NCBI GenBank assembly: GCA_958295825.1
Contig: OY282375.1
Coordinates: 248,001 to 312,000 of the forward strand
DNA from: an uncultured Candidatus Entotheonella sp.
GTDB lineage: Bacteria > Tectomicrobia > Entotheonellia > Entotheonellales > Entotheonellaceae
DNA length: 64,000 nucleotides
Direction: 5' to 3'
The translations under genes and the position numbers were made by a program. This document shows, piece by piece, positions 24,719 through 33,801 of the stretch (within the stretch, counting starts at the first letter, position 1; every line of letters starts with the position of its first letter). Below the pieces are notes generated by a model. It ran no database searches, was not told the origin of the DNA, and saw only the letters and a program-made list of their open reading frames with translations.

Positions 24719-25999
24719 TCAACCTTCCAGGCTGAGCAGGAAGGGCTGCGACAAGGCTTCCACCACCCAGCGGAGAAAACGGGCGCCATCGGCGCCGTCG
24801 ATCAACCGGTGGTCGTACGACAGGCTGAGCGGCAGCATCAGGCGCGGCGCGAACTGGCCGTCCGTGTAGACGGGTTCAATGCGGCTGCGGGCCATACCGA
24901 GAATAGCCACTTCCGGGGCGTTGAGGATGGGCGAGAAGCCCGTGCCGCCGATGCTGCCCAGGTTGGTGATGGTAAAGGTGCCGCCCTGCATTGCCTCCAG
25001 GCTGGTTTTACGGCTGCGGGCACGCTCAGCGAGTTCGGTCAACTCGGCGGCGAGAGCGATGATGTTCTTGCTGTCCACGTCGCGGATGACGGGGACCAAC
25101 AGGCCGCGGTCGGTGTCCACTGCCACGCCGACGTGATAGTACTGCTTGTAGATGATTTCATGGGTCGCCATGTCGACGCTGGCGTTGAACTGCGGAAACC
25201 GTTTGAGAGCGGCGGCAATCACTTTCAGGGCGATGGCCGTGAGGGTGAGCCTGCCGCCCGCCGCAACGGCTTTGGGGGCGTATTTTTGACGTAACTGCTC
25301 AAGCTCGGTGATGTCGGCCTGATCGTATTGCGTGACTTGCGGCACGGTGGCCCACGTGCGCGTCATTTGATCCGCGGTGAGGCGGCGCACGTTGCTCATG
25401 GGTCGTCGCTCGACGTCGCCCCAGCGCCTGAAATCCGGCAAGGGCGGAGCAACCGGCGCGGCTGCCGCTGGGGCCGTAACGGGTTCTTGAGACTGGCGCC
25501 TCCGAGCGTAACGTTTGACGTCATCGGCAGACACGCGGCCGCCGGGGCCTGAGCCGGGAACCTCATGGATATCGACCCCGATCTCACGGGCCAGCCGCCG
25601 TACCGAAGGCGCCGCCGGTGCACCGGAGCGCGCTGCCGGCGCGGTGGGCGCTGGTGGACTTGAAGTTTCGGCAACGGGGGCTTCGACGGGTGCGGGCGGC
25701 GCAGGGGGCTCTGGTTCCGCTTCGGCCGGAGAGGGGACGTTATTCGTCGCCGTCGCCCCGTCAGTCTCCAGGGTTACAATCAGCTGCCCGACCGCCGCTT
25801 TGTCCCCCGGCGCGACGTGAATCGCCATTACCGAGCCACTGACAGGCGACGGCACCTCAACCACTGCCTTGTCGGTCTCGAGTTCCAGCACCGACTGTTC
25901 GGCGGTGATCTCGTCACCTACCGCAACCAGTACCTGGACGACGTCCCCCGACTCGATACTTTCGCCGAGTTCAGGAAGCGCAAACGCAAACGTTGCCAT
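24719..25999 (-). CDS. aceF: Dihydrolipoamide acetyltransferase (E2) of pyruvate dehydrogenase
   Basis: Core subunit of the pyruvate dehydrogenase complex, 426 residues. One lipoyl domain holds the lipoylated K44 in ELETDKAVVEV. A proline/alanine-rich linker (residues about 80-125) is followed by the E3/E1-binding domain PSVRRLAREIGVDIHEVPGS near 135-165. The acyltransferase domain ends with catalytic H397 and D401 in SYDHRLIDG. E. coli AceF has three lipoyl domains, so this single-lipoyl form is compact. It lies between aceE (66 bp upstream) and lpdA (3 bp downstream). Confidence 0.95.
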   Translation of the reverse strand: MATFAFALPELGESIESGDVVQVLVAVGDEITAEQSVLELETDKAVVEVPSPVSGSVMAIHVAPGDKAAVGQLIVTLETDGATATNNVPSPAEAEPEPPAPPAPVEAPVAETSSPPAPTAPAARSGAPAAPSVRRLAREIGVDIHEVPGSGPGGRVSADDVKRYARRRQSQEPVTAPAAAAPVAPPLPDFRRWGDVERRPMSNVRRLTADQMTRTWATVPQVTQYDQADITELEQLRQKYAPKAVAAGGRLTLTAIALKVIAAALKRFPQFNASVDMATHEIIYKQYYHVGVAVDTDRGLLVPVIRDVDSKNIIALAAELTELAERARSRKTSLEAMQGGTFTITNLGSIGGTGFSPILNAPEVAILGMARSRIEPVYTDGQFAPRLMLPLSLSYDHRLIDGADGARFLRWVVEALSQPFLLSLEG

Positions 26000-26065
26000 A
26001 ACGTTCTGTCTCCAATACCTTGCGGCTAGGTTTTACCGGTGCGTACGGTGCGATGGGCAGGGGGA

Positions 26066-28756
26066 TCAGGCCATCATCGGGTTGAGCTTCTCGGCGTCGA
26101 TGTCGAGGTCCTGCTGGGCCTGTTGCACGGTTTGAAGGGGTAGCTGCCCGTCGAGCGCCAAGGCGTGCAGAGTGGCGTAGGCAATGCAGCGCGCATCCAC
26201 CTCGAAGAAATGGCGCAGCGCCTTGCGGCCGTCACTGCGTCCGAAACCGTCGGTTCCCAGGGCGGTGAGGGGTCTGGGGAACCAACGCGCCACCGAGTCG
26301 GGCAGCGTTTTGGTGTAATCCGAGGCGGCTACGAATACCCCCGGCGCGTCAGCGACGCACTTGCTGAGATGGGAGCGGCGAGGCGTTTCGTCCGGGTGCA
26401 GCATGTTCCAGCGGTCGACCTCCAGCCCATCGCGGCGCAGCGCCTTGTAGCTGGTCACGCTCCATACGTCGGCGGCCACGTGGTAGCGTTCGGCGAGCAA
26501 CTGCTGCGCCTCCAGCACCTCGTTCATGATGGCGCCGCTGCCCATGAGCTGGGCCTTGAGCGGGGCCGTCGGGTTTTCCGCTGCCTTGAAGCGGTACATG
26601 CCCTTGAGGATGCCCTCCTTGATGGCCGGGTCGTCGGGCATCGGCGGCATCGGGTAATTCTGGTTCTCCACGGTCAGGTAATAGAAGACGTTCTCCTGTT
26701 CCTCGTACATGCGGCGGATGCCGTCGCGGATGATGACGGCGACCTCGTAGGCGAACGCCGGATCATAGGCCAGCAGGTTCGGGATGGGATAAGCCAGCAG
26801 GTGGCTGTGGCCGTCCTGGTGCTGCAAGCCTTCGCCTGCCAGGGTGGTGCGGCCCGCCGTAGCACCGAGCAGAAAGCCGCGGCAGCGCATGTCGGCCGCC
26901 GCCCAGATGAGATCGCCGATGCGCTGGAAACCGAACATGGAGTAATAAATGAAGAACGGGATCGTGTTGATACCGTGCGTCGCGTAGGCCGTGCCGGCGG
27001 CGATGAACGAGGCCATGGAACCGGCTTCGGTAATGCCCTCCTCGAGCAGTTGGCCGTCGGTGGACTCCTTGTAATAAAGCAGGCTGTCGGCGTCCACGGG
27101 CTCGTAACGCTGGCCGATGTGCGAGTAGATGCCGCACTGCCGGAACAGGGATTCCATGCCGAAGGTGCGCGCTTCATCCGGCACGATGGGCACGATCAGC
27201 TTGCCGATATCGCGGTCGCGCAGCAGCTTGGACAGCAAGCGCACGAACGCCATGGTGGTGGAAATGGCCCGGTTGCCGGTGCCGTGGTAGAGCTCCTCGA
27301 ACAGCGGTTCGGCGGGCGTGCGCAGGCGCGGGGCGGACTCTTGGCGGTTCGGAACGTAGCCACCGAGCTGCTGGCGATGTTCGTGCAGATACTGAATTTC
27401 CGGGCTTTCCACTGGTGGGCGGTAGAAGGGCGCCCCGGCCAACGTGTCGTCGGAGATGGGAATCCCGAAGCGGGCACGGAACTCGCGCAATTCGTCCTCG
27501 TTGAGCAGCTTTTGCTTGTGGGTGATGTTACGCCCCTCACCGCCTTCGCCGAGACCGTAGCCCTTGATGGTCTGCGCCAGAATGACCGTCGGCGTTTCGT
27601 CGTTTTCCATTGCCGCCTTGTACGCCGCGTACACCTTCTCGGGATCGTGACCGCCGCGCCGCATGCGACGCAATTGCTCGTCGGAAAGATGGCTTAGCAG
27701 ATCCAGCAGGTGGGGGTCGCCGTTGCAGATGTGCTCGCGGATGTAGGCGCCGTCGGACACAGAGAATTTCTGATATTCGCCATCGACGATCTCACCCAGG
27801 CGTTTGGCCAGCCGGCCATCGTAGTCGCGGGCGAATACGGGATCCCAACCGCTGCCCCAGACGACCTTTATGACCGTCCAGCCGGCGCCGCGGAATATCG
27901 CCTCGAGTTCCTGGATGATCTTGCCATTGCCGCGCACCGGTCCGTCGAGGCGCTGCAGATTGCAATTGACGACGAAAATCAAGTTGTTGAGCTTCGCGCG
28001 GTAGGCCAAGCTGATGGAGCCGAGGGCTTCGGGTTCGTCAGTCTCGCCGTCGCCCAGGAAGACCCACACCTTGGCGCGCGGATCGGGCTGCAGCAAACCG
28101 CGATCTTCGAGATAGCAGTTGAAGCGCGCCTGGTAAATTCCCATGATGGGGCCGAGGCCCATGGAAACGGTGGGGAATTCCCAGAAATCAGGCATCAGCC
28201 ACGGGTGAGGATACGAAGCCAGGCCGCCCCCGGGTTTGAGCTCGTTGCGGAAGTTTTCGAGTTGCTCCTGCGACAGCCGCCCCTCTAGAAAAGCGCGTGC
28301 GTAGATGCCCGGCGAGGCGTGTCCCTGGAAATACACCTGATCGCCGCGCTGGCCGCCGCCGCTGCCGCGGATGAAGTGGTTGAAGGCGACTTCGTACAGC
28401 GTCGCCGCCGAGGCGTAGGTCGAAATGTGGCCGCCGATGTCGGGATCAAGGCGATTGGCGCGCACCACCATGGCCATGGCGTTCCAGCGCACCAGACTTT
28501 TGATGCGGCGCTCGATCTCGCGGCTGCCCGGAAATGGCGCCTGCTCTTCGATCGACACGGTGTTGAGAAATGGCGTCGTGGCCGAATAAGGCAGCGACAC
28601 GCCGGCTTGCTGGGCGTGCATCTGAAGCTGCTGCAGAAGGCTTTTGACGCGCGCTGGGCCGCCGCTTTTCAGCACGTCATCGAGTGATTCCAGCCACTCC
28701 TGTGTTTCGACGGCTTCGATAGCTTCGTTGCGTACTGCGAATTCCGGGCTGTTCAT
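26066..28756 (-). CDS. aceE: Pyruvate dehydrogenase E1, homodimeric type
   Basis: Thiamine-diphosphate enzyme that decarboxylates pyruvate and acetylates the lipoyl arm of AceF. The 896 residues match the single-chain E1 of proteobacteria (887 in E. coli). The ThDP/Mg motif is GDGETDEPEALGSISLA followed by NLIFVVNCNLQRLDGPVRGN. FQGHASPGIYARAFLEGRLS near residue 150 and the C-terminal SVTSYKALRRDGLEVDRWN are also typical. It is the first gene of the operon. The ATG is preceded by a weak site; the leader holds a dispersed repeat at 28821-28888. No PdhR regulator is adjacent. Confidence 0.95.
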   Translation of the reverse strand: MNSPEFAVRNEAIEAVETQEWLESLDDVLKSGGPARVKSLLQQLQMHAQQAGVSLPYSATTPFLNTVSIEEQAPFPGSREIERRIKSLVRWNAMAMVVRANRLDPDIGGHISTYASAATLYEVAFNHFIRGSGGGQRGDQVYFQGHASPGIYARAFLEGRLSQEQLENFRNELKPGGGLASYPHPWLMPDFWEFPTVSMGLGPIMGIYQARFNCYLEDRGLLQPDPRAKVWVFLGDGETDEPEALGSISLAYRAKLNNLIFVVNCNLQRLDGPVRGNGKIIQELEAIFRGAGWTVIKVVWGSGWDPVFARDYDGRLAKRLGEIVDGEYQKFSVSDGAYIREHICNGDPHLLDLLSHLSDEQLRRMRRGGHDPEKVYAAYKAAMENDETPTVILAQTIKGYGLGEGGEGRNITHKQKLLNEDELREFRARFGIPISDDTLAGAPFYRPPVESPEIQYLHEHRQQLGGYVPNRQESAPRLRTPAEPLFEELYHGTGNRAISTTMAFVRLLSKLLRDRDIGKLIVPIVPDEARTFGMESLFRQCGIYSHIGQRYEPVDADSLLYYKESTDGQLLEEGITEAGSMASFIAAGTAYATHGINTIPFFIYYSMFGFQRIGDLIWAAADMRCRGFLLGATAGRTTLAGEGLQHQDGHSHLLAYPIPNLLAYDPAFAYEVAVIIRDGIRRMYEEQENVFYYLTVENQNYPMPPMPDDPAIKEGILKGMYRFKAAENPTAPLKAQLMGSGAIMNEVLEAQQLLAERYHVAADVWSVTSYKALRRDGLEVDRWNMLHPDETPRRSHLSKCVADAPGVFVAASDYTKTLPDSVARWFPRPLTALGTDGFGRSDGRKALRHFFEVDARCIAYATLHALALDGQLPLQTVQQAQQDLDIDAEKLNPMMA

Positions 28757-28820
28757 CTAATTGACATTCCGCTTATGGGTGTTCACTACCATGAAAAACC
28801 GGCCAACGCCTCCAAAGCAT

Positions 28821-28888
28821 CATTCCGGCATGTGCCGGAATCCAGTCACGCCGCCGAGGGCTGGATGCCGGTCGAGCCCGGCATGACG
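28821..28888. repeat. REP-like double hairpin upstream of aceE
   Basis: ATTCCGGCA-TG-TGCCGGAAT forms a perfect hairpin at 28822-28841. TCCAG then pairs with the later CTGGA, and ATGCCGG-TCGAG-CCCGGCAT forms a second hairpin (28865-28884). CTGGATGCCGG with GAGCCCGGCATGAC is a very common dispersed extragenic wording in proteobacterial genomes. It separates the aceE and hydantoinase operons. Confidence 0.7.
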
Positions 28889-28926
28889 TATAGGTAGGAT
28901 TGCCTCGCGTTGATCTGACAAACACG

Positions 28927-30342
28927 CTAACACATGGGCCGGGTCAGCACAGTCGGGTCGATGCGGCGCGGAATCAACTGGCCGGTTCCCAGATCACCGC
29001 GCAACTGGCCGTCCTCGACCATCAACTGGCCGCGCAGCATGGTCCACACCGGCCAGCCGCGGATTTCCCAGCCTTCCCAAATACTATAGTCGCTGATATG
29101 CAGGTCTGCCATGCTCAGCGTTTTGTGCAGCGTCGGGTTGATAAGCACGATGTCGGCGTCGCTGCCGGGGGCGATAGCGCCCTTGCGCGGATACAAGCCG
29201 AGCAGGCGGGCGGCGTTGGCCGAGGTGATGTCGACGTATTGCTGCAATGGCATGCCGCGGTTGACGACGCCTTCCGTGTAGGTAATGCCCATGCGCGTTT
29301 CGACACCGTTGTGGCCGCCGGTCACGTTGTCGATCTGCTCGCCGGCGATTTTCAACTCGAAGGTGGTGCAATACTCGTCGGTGGCCATGGTGTGCAGGTC
29401 GCCGTTCAGCAGGCCGTGCCACAGCGCCTGACGGTCCTCTTCGGACTTGAGCGACGGGTACGTGTGGTACTGCATGCCGTGCGTCTTCTGGTAATCATCG
29501 GCGGTGAACGACACGTAGTTGTGCAGGGTCTCGCCGTAGACCGGCAGCCCCTTGGCGCGCGCCTCGCGGATCGCCTGCACGCCTTCCTTGGCGCTGACGT
29601 GCACGAAATACACCGCCGCGCCGGTCCATTCGGCCGCCCGGATGATGCGGCGAAAGGAGATATCCTCCGACATGTTGGTGTGGGCGCGGTGCATGTGCGT
29701 CCAGTCGTAGGTGCCCTGGTCTTTGAGGCGGGTGTAGAGAAACTGGACGATGTCGTCGTCCTCAGCGTGCACCACCAAGAGGCCGTTGTGCGCCGCCACT
29801 TCCTCCATCACTGCCACGACGTGGCCGAGGCGGGCCATGCGGTCGTGCACGTTCGGCCGGATATTGGTGGTGAAAATCTTGAAGGTCGGAAAGCCGGCCT
29901 CGATGGCCTGCGGAATTTGCAGGATGACGTCGGAAGGGATAGCGTCCAGCAGCATGCAGTGATAGGTGAAATCGCTGTACGACTGCCCCTGCCAGCGTCC
30001 GTTTCGCTCATCGATGGCGGCGAAGATGTCGCGGCCGGGGAACTGGATGGCAAAATCCACGAGAGTCGTGGTGCCGCCAAACACCGCGGCACGGCTGACG
30101 TCTGGCGGCGGGGCGGTTTCCGCCTCGGGATGCCCCATGATCGGCGCCGCCACGTGGGCGTGCGGCTCGATGCCGCCGGGCACGACGATTTTACCGCTGG
30201 CGTCGATGATCCGTCCCACCTCGTCGGTCAGGCTGCCGGCCTCGGCGAGGGCGACGATCTTCTCGCCGCGGATGCCGATGTCCCATTGCCCCACGCCGCC
30301 GGGGGTCACCACTTCGCCGCCGTGGATCAGATAATCCAGCAT
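28927..30342 (-). CDS. Dihydropyrimidinase / hydantoinase-type amidohydrolase
   Basis: Zinc cyclic-amide hydrolase of 471 residues. The metal site is complete: H61 and H63 in EPHAHV, carboxylated lysine K155 in FPTFKIF, H192 in VHAED, H248 in FVHVS, and D322 in ATDEYC. The last motif departs from the STDHCPF of dihydropyrimidinases, so the ring substrate may differ. The N-terminal MLDYLIHGGEVVTPGG and C-terminal GSDADIVLINP are standard. It is the last gene of a minus-strand unit with a ketopantoate-reductase-like enzyme (32 bp) and a PhyH dioxygenase. The combination suggests breakdown of a branched or N-containing compound, which is inference. Confidence 0.88.
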   Translation of the reverse strand: MLDYLIHGGEVVTPGGVGQWDIGIRGEKIVALAEAGSLTDEVGRIIDASGKIVVPGGIEPHAHVAAPIMGHPEAETAPPPDVSRAAVFGGTTTLVDFAIQFPGRDIFAAIDERNGRWQGQSYSDFTYHCMLLDAIPSDVILQIPQAIEAGFPTFKIFTTNIRPNVHDRMARLGHVVAVMEEVAAHNGLLVVHAEDDDIVQFLYTRLKDQGTYDWTHMHRAHTNMSEDISFRRIIRAAEWTGAAVYFVHVSAKEGVQAIREARAKGLPVYGETLHNYVSFTADDYQKTHGMQYHTYPSLKSEEDRQALWHGLLNGDLHTMATDEYCTTFELKIAGEQIDNVTGGHNGVETRMGITYTEGVVNRGMPLQQYVDITSANAARLLGLYPRKGAIAPGSDADIVLINPTLHKTLSMADLHISDYSIWEGWEIRGWPVWTMLRGQLMVEDGQLRGDLGTGQLIPRRIDPTVLTRPMC

Positions 30343-30374
30343 GATATTCCCTCCTCAGACCGCGCTGTTGGCGG

Positions 30375-31418
30375 TCAAATAGACACGACGTTGGCCGGGT
30401 CGGGTGCCATGTCGCCGCGCTCGACGCCTCTGACTACCTCCGTCAAGGCCGCGTGTGCGGGCGCTGGAACGCCGATCTCCTCGCCCTTGGCAGCTACCAG
30501 GCCGTTGATGAAGGCGATCTCGGTGCGCCGGCCCTTGATAATGTCCTGGCCGGTGGAGGGGCGTCCCGATTCGGTCATGCGCTTCATGCCGGCCAGCATG
30601 GCGCCCTCGATTTCTTCCAGGGCCGCCGGGTCGCCCGCGCCCGCGTCCACCCACTTTTCGGGCGGCAAGCCGCGAATGCTTTCCAATTCGTAGCCCAGCG
30701 CCTGACCGACACGCACCGCCTCGCCCGCCAAGCGGATCGACAGGCGGCGGGTCACCGCCTGCTCGGTCATCGCCAGGCTGTTCATGCCGGTGGCCGCGGA
30801 AATGCCGTTGCCCATGCCGTTGATGGTCAGCTTGGACCACCGTTCGCCCCACAGGTTGGTGGTGACCTTGGCGCTGTCCACGTTGCTGAGCATGTCCGCC
30901 AACTCCTGCACGCGCGGCGTCACCCGGCCGTGCGGCTCGCCGACGCGAAACACCGTGTACGAGGCGCCGCCGGGCTGCAGGGTGCGCATGACGTGCCCGG
31001 CTTTGAAAGCGTCCACGCCAATCGTGCTGGCGATGCAGCCCACCACCTTGCCCCAGCCGACGATGCCGGCGATACGCTCTTCGTTGATGCTGTTTTGCAG
31101 CGACACCACCACGCCGTGCGGCTTCAGGTATTGGGCGATCATCATTGTGGCCCATTCCGTGTCGTATGACTTGGTGCAGATGAAGGCGATGTCCACCGGC
31201 TCTTTGAACAGGCTCTGCACCTCGTGCAAATGCAGCGCCTTGGGGCGCACGGTGTGATCGCCCTGCGTGCCGCTCAGGTGCAGGCCGTCGCGCTTGATGG
31301 CCTCGATGTGATCCGGCCAGGGATCGATGAGGGTGACGTCTAGGCCGGCTCGCGCCATGTGCCCGCCGACGTAACCGCCCACGGCCCCCGCGCCCATGAA
31401 TGCGATGCGTTTCGTCAT
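30375..31418 (-). CDS. 2-dehydropantoate 2-reductase-like oxidoreductase (second paralogue)
   Basis: NADPH-dependent PanE/ApbA-family enzyme, 347 residues. The Rossmann start is MTKRIAFMGAGAVGGYVGG with GAGAVG at 9-14. FICTKSYDTEWATMMI and VVSLQNSINEERIAGIVGWG follow, and the catalytic lysine region is GERWSKLTINGMGNG. The ATG at 31418 has GGGGGGA 6 bases upstream; a much longer frame start at 31586 overlaps the PhyH gene and is not used. The paralogue at 14701-15702 has the same layout but clearly different sequence. The operon context (PhyH before, hydantoinase after) points to a catabolic 2-keto-acid or related substrate rather than pantoate. Confidence 0.83.
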   Translation of the reverse strand: MTKRIAFMGAGAVGGYVGGHMARAGLDVTLIDPWPDHIEAIKRDGLHLSGTQGDHTVRPKALHLHEVQSLFKEPVDIAFICTKSYDTEWATMMIAQYLKPHGVVVSLQNSINEERIAGIVGWGKVVGCIASTIGVDAFKAGHVMRTLQPGGASYTVFRVGEPHGRVTPRVQELADMLSNVDSAKVTTNLWGERWSKLTINGMGNGISAATGMNSLAMTEQAVTRRLSIRLAGEAVRVGQALGYELESIRGLPPEKWVDAGAGDPAALEEIEGAMLAGMKRMTESGRPSTGQDIIKGRRTEIAFINGLVAAKGEEIGVPAPAHAALTEVVRGVERGDMAPDPANVVSI

Positions 31419-31471
31419 GCTCATTCCCCCCCTGCGCCGATGGCGTGTGAGGTTACGCCTTGGAGCCCAAG

Positions 31472-32377
31472 TTACATGCTGGGCTGGCCGGCTGTCTCTT
31501 CTTCCTGTTGCAGTGCGAAGATCGACGAGTAGCCCTTCGACCAGTCCGGCGGTATCAGGCAGGGCCGCGGGTCGAAATGAATCCACTTGGCGGGCTGACC
31601 GCGCACGATGACGTTGGAAAACTGGAACCGGTCAGTGAGGTTGGTGATGTGCAGAGCGTCCGCCGAGGCATACGTGTGGAGGAGCAAGGGACGCGAACGG
31701 TGCGAGAGGTTCGGCATGGAGCCGTGAATGGTGCGACAGTTGTGGATGGTGATCGAGCCGCGCGGGCCTTGCAGGTAAACGGCTTTGTCCAGATCGACGC
31801 GCGGCAGGTCGCGGTCTTTGATGGCGCCGGTCCATTGCCCGTCGTCGCCGTATAAATCAAAAAGCTCTTCATTGTGACTGCCGGGGATGACGCCCATGGG
31901 ACCCATCTCGTCGTCCACGTCGTCCATGTACACGCCGATGGTGAGGGGAGAGTAGTTGGTGTGTGGCCAGAACTGGATGTCCTGGTGCCACTTGACCTCC
32001 TCGCCGCCGTCGGCCCATTTGAAGTTGAGCTTGGAGTGATGGAATTTCACGTCGGGTCCGACCAGGTCTTGGGCTGCGTCAACGATGGGGCCGTTGGCCG
32101 CGAAATCGCGGTAAACGGGGTGCTGTTCGGTGGGAAAGGACAGGCGGCGCAGGCGAGGATTATCGGCCTTGTGGCCGCGTTCGAGGTCGAAGACGCTGTC
32201 CGACCCGGTACGCGAGCGGCTTTGTTCGATGAAGTCGTTGGTGACTTGCCATAGGCGATCCAGCCATGCCTCGGAGAGGAAGTTTTCGACGAGCAGGTAG
32301 CCTTTTTCGAAGTAGAATTCTCTTTGTTCCTGCGTCAGCACCTTGGGTGGGTGGGCCAGAATATCTTCAACCTGCAT
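31472..32377 (-). CDS. Phytanoyl-CoA dioxygenase family protein
   Basis: Non-haem Fe(II)/2-oxoglutarate oxygenase of 301 residues. The facial triad is H131 and D133 in KWHQDIQF and H218 in CRTIHGSMPN, with a following arginine (R227 or R229) to hold 2-oxoglutarate. VYMDDVDDEMGPMGVIPGSH is the usual core strand pair between them. It is the first gene of the operon, 53 bp before the reductase. The family hydroxylates lipids, amino acids and natural products, so the substrate is open. Confidence 0.88.
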   Translation of the reverse strand: MQVEDILAHPPKVLTQEQREFYFEKGYLLVENFLSEAWLDRLWQVTNDFIEQSRSRTGSDSVFDLERGHKADNPRLRRLSFPTEQHPVYRDFAANGPIVDAAQDLVGPDVKFHHSKLNFKWADGGEEVKWHQDIQFWPHTNYSPLTIGVYMDDVDDEMGPMGVIPGSHNEELFDLYGDDGQWTGAIKDRDLPRVDLDKAVYLQGPRGSITIHNCRTIHGSMPNLSHRSRPLLLHTYASADALHITNLTDRFQFSNVIVRGQPAKWIHFDPRPCLIPPDWSKGYSSIFALQQEEETAGQPSM

Positions 32378-32583
32378 GCCGGTCTCCTTTTTCCTTTCTT
32401 TCTGTAGTCTCCCAGGGGCATGGAGAGGGAAGAGAATAACCTGCGCCGCAGCGTGTCATCATAACATAATGTCCGGGCAGCGTGGATTATGAAGCGTGTT
32501 AGCTCATGGCCATGCTTCGACGTATAATCTGACCTTTCACCGTCCCGCGCAATCCAATCACAGGCGAGAGCCACGAGGAGATC

Positions 32584-33048
32584 ATGGCAAACCGACACGC
32601 ACGCTTCACGACGTCCAAGGGTGTATTTCGGATAGAACTGAGCGAGGACAAGGCGCCCAAGACGACGGACAATTTCGTCAAATTGGTTGAGTCTGGCTTC
32701 TACGACGGCCTCATCTTTCACCGCGTCATTGACGGCTTCATGATCCAGGGCGGCTGTCCGCAAGGCACGGGAACGGGCGGCCCCGGTTATGCTATCGACG
32801 ACGAATTTCACCCCGAGTTGAAGCACGACGTTCCGGGTGTCCTTTCCATGGCCAACGCCGGGCCGAACACGGGCGGCTCGCAGTTCTTCATCACGCTTGC
32901 AGCCACCCACTGGCTGGATGAACGGCATGCCGTGTTTGGCAAAGTCGTGGAGGGGATGGAGGTTGTCAGCGCCGCCGGCCAGGTGGAAACGGACGGCAGC
33001 GACCGACCCCGCGAAGACGTGAAGATCAAGACGATAACGATTGAGTAG
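32584..33048 (+). CDS. Cyclophilin-type peptidyl-prolyl cis-trans isomerase
   Basis: Protein-folding enzyme of 154 residues without a signal peptide, so cytoplasmic. It has the cyclophilin core FHRVIDGFMIQGGCPQGTGT with the catalytic arginine, then SMANAGPNTGGSQFFITLAA and HAVFGKVVEGMEVV. The start is the ATG after CACGAGGAG. It is divergent from the PhyH operon, with a 206-bp gap between, and lies 25 bp before a secreted YceI-like gene on the same strand. Confidence 0.93.
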   Translation: MANRHARFTTSKGVFRIELSEDKAPKTTDNFVKLVESGFYDGLIFHRVIDGFMIQGGCPQGTGTGGPGYAIDDEFHPELKHDVPGVLSMANAGPNTGGSQFFITLAATHWLDERHAVFGKVVEGMEVVSAAGQVETDGSDRPREDVKIKTITIE

Positions 33049-33073
33049 ACAAATACCACAGAGGAGCGAAATT

Positions 33074-33766
33074 ATGAGCAGGAAGCCCCTGGGAAGCCGC
33101 GTTGTCGGAGCGGTCTTGGCGATGGCGCTGCTGGTCATGGGGGGAACCGCCCCTGGGTTTGCTGAAACCCTGCGCGTCGTCAGCGGCGAGGTCGGCGCCA
33201 CCGGCTTCAAGATGAAACCCACGGCCCGCATGGGCGTTCCGGTGCGCGGCGCCATCAACATCCAGCCGGGTCAGGTCGAGTTCGATCCCGAGACCGGCGC
33301 GATGAGCGGCTATCTGGTTCTGGATATCACGTCGTTCAACACCGGCAACCCCGCCCGGGACGCCAACATTCGCCAAGGCGCTTTTTTGGTCAATCAGTTC
33401 GCCTCGTGGACCCTCTCGCCCTTGAGTCTGACCGGTTATGATCCCGCCTCATCCGACCCGATGCAGACCGCCGATCTTGCCGTTCGGATCGCGGCCATGG
33501 GCCTTTCCGAGGATCGCACGATCAAGGTGCGCGTCGCCACGTCGGACGACCGGGTGATGATCGCCAGCGCCGCCACCCACTATATGCACGCCGGCGACTC
33601 ACCCCTTGCCCAACTCATCGTTTCCGGCATTGAACGCGTCTGCCTGGCCTTCCACCAGGCGCCGTTTCCCAATATCCAGATGACCCTGGACGGCAACCCC
33701 GTCTCCGGTTTCGCCACCGCCGATTTCGCCATCGTTGATCTCTCCGTGACCTTGGCGCGCCAATAA
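33074..33766 (+). CDS. Secreted YceI-like protein
   Basis: A 230-residue protein with a signal peptide (VVGAVLAMALLVMGGTAPGFA, cleavage near AFA-type site after residue 33). The mature part reads as the YceI beta-barrel: NIQPGQVEFDPETGAMSGYL, VLDITSFNTGNPARDANIRQ and later SPLSLTGYD, matching the conserved alternation of the family that binds isoprenoid or amide lipids in the periplasm. The ATG follows GGAGCG. It is likely co-transcribed with the cyclophilin. A distant match; the family call is moderate. Confidence 0.65.
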   Translation: MSRKPLGSRVVGAVLAMALLVMGGTAPGFAETLRVVSGEVGATGFKMKPTARMGVPVRGAINIQPGQVEFDPETGAMSGYLVLDITSFNTGNPARDANIRQGAFLVNQFASWTLSPLSLTGYDPASSDPMQTADLAVRIAAMGLSEDRTIKVRVATSDDRVMIASAATHYMHAGDSPLAQLIVSGIERVCLAFHQAPFPNIQMTLDGNPVSGFATADFAIVDLSVTLARQ

Positions 33767-33801
33767 TCCGGCACAGAGCCAATCGATACAAAGGCGAGTT
33801 G

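Noticed and set aside
23672-25294. 540-codon plus-strand frame opposite lpdA and aceF
   Set aside because: It spans two well-supported minus-strand genes and their 3-bp gap; no motif or start context.
26165-30693. Long plus-strand frames opposite aceE (26165-27697) and the hydantoinase (28900-30693)
   Set aside because: Shadows of the opposite strand with no recognisable protein.
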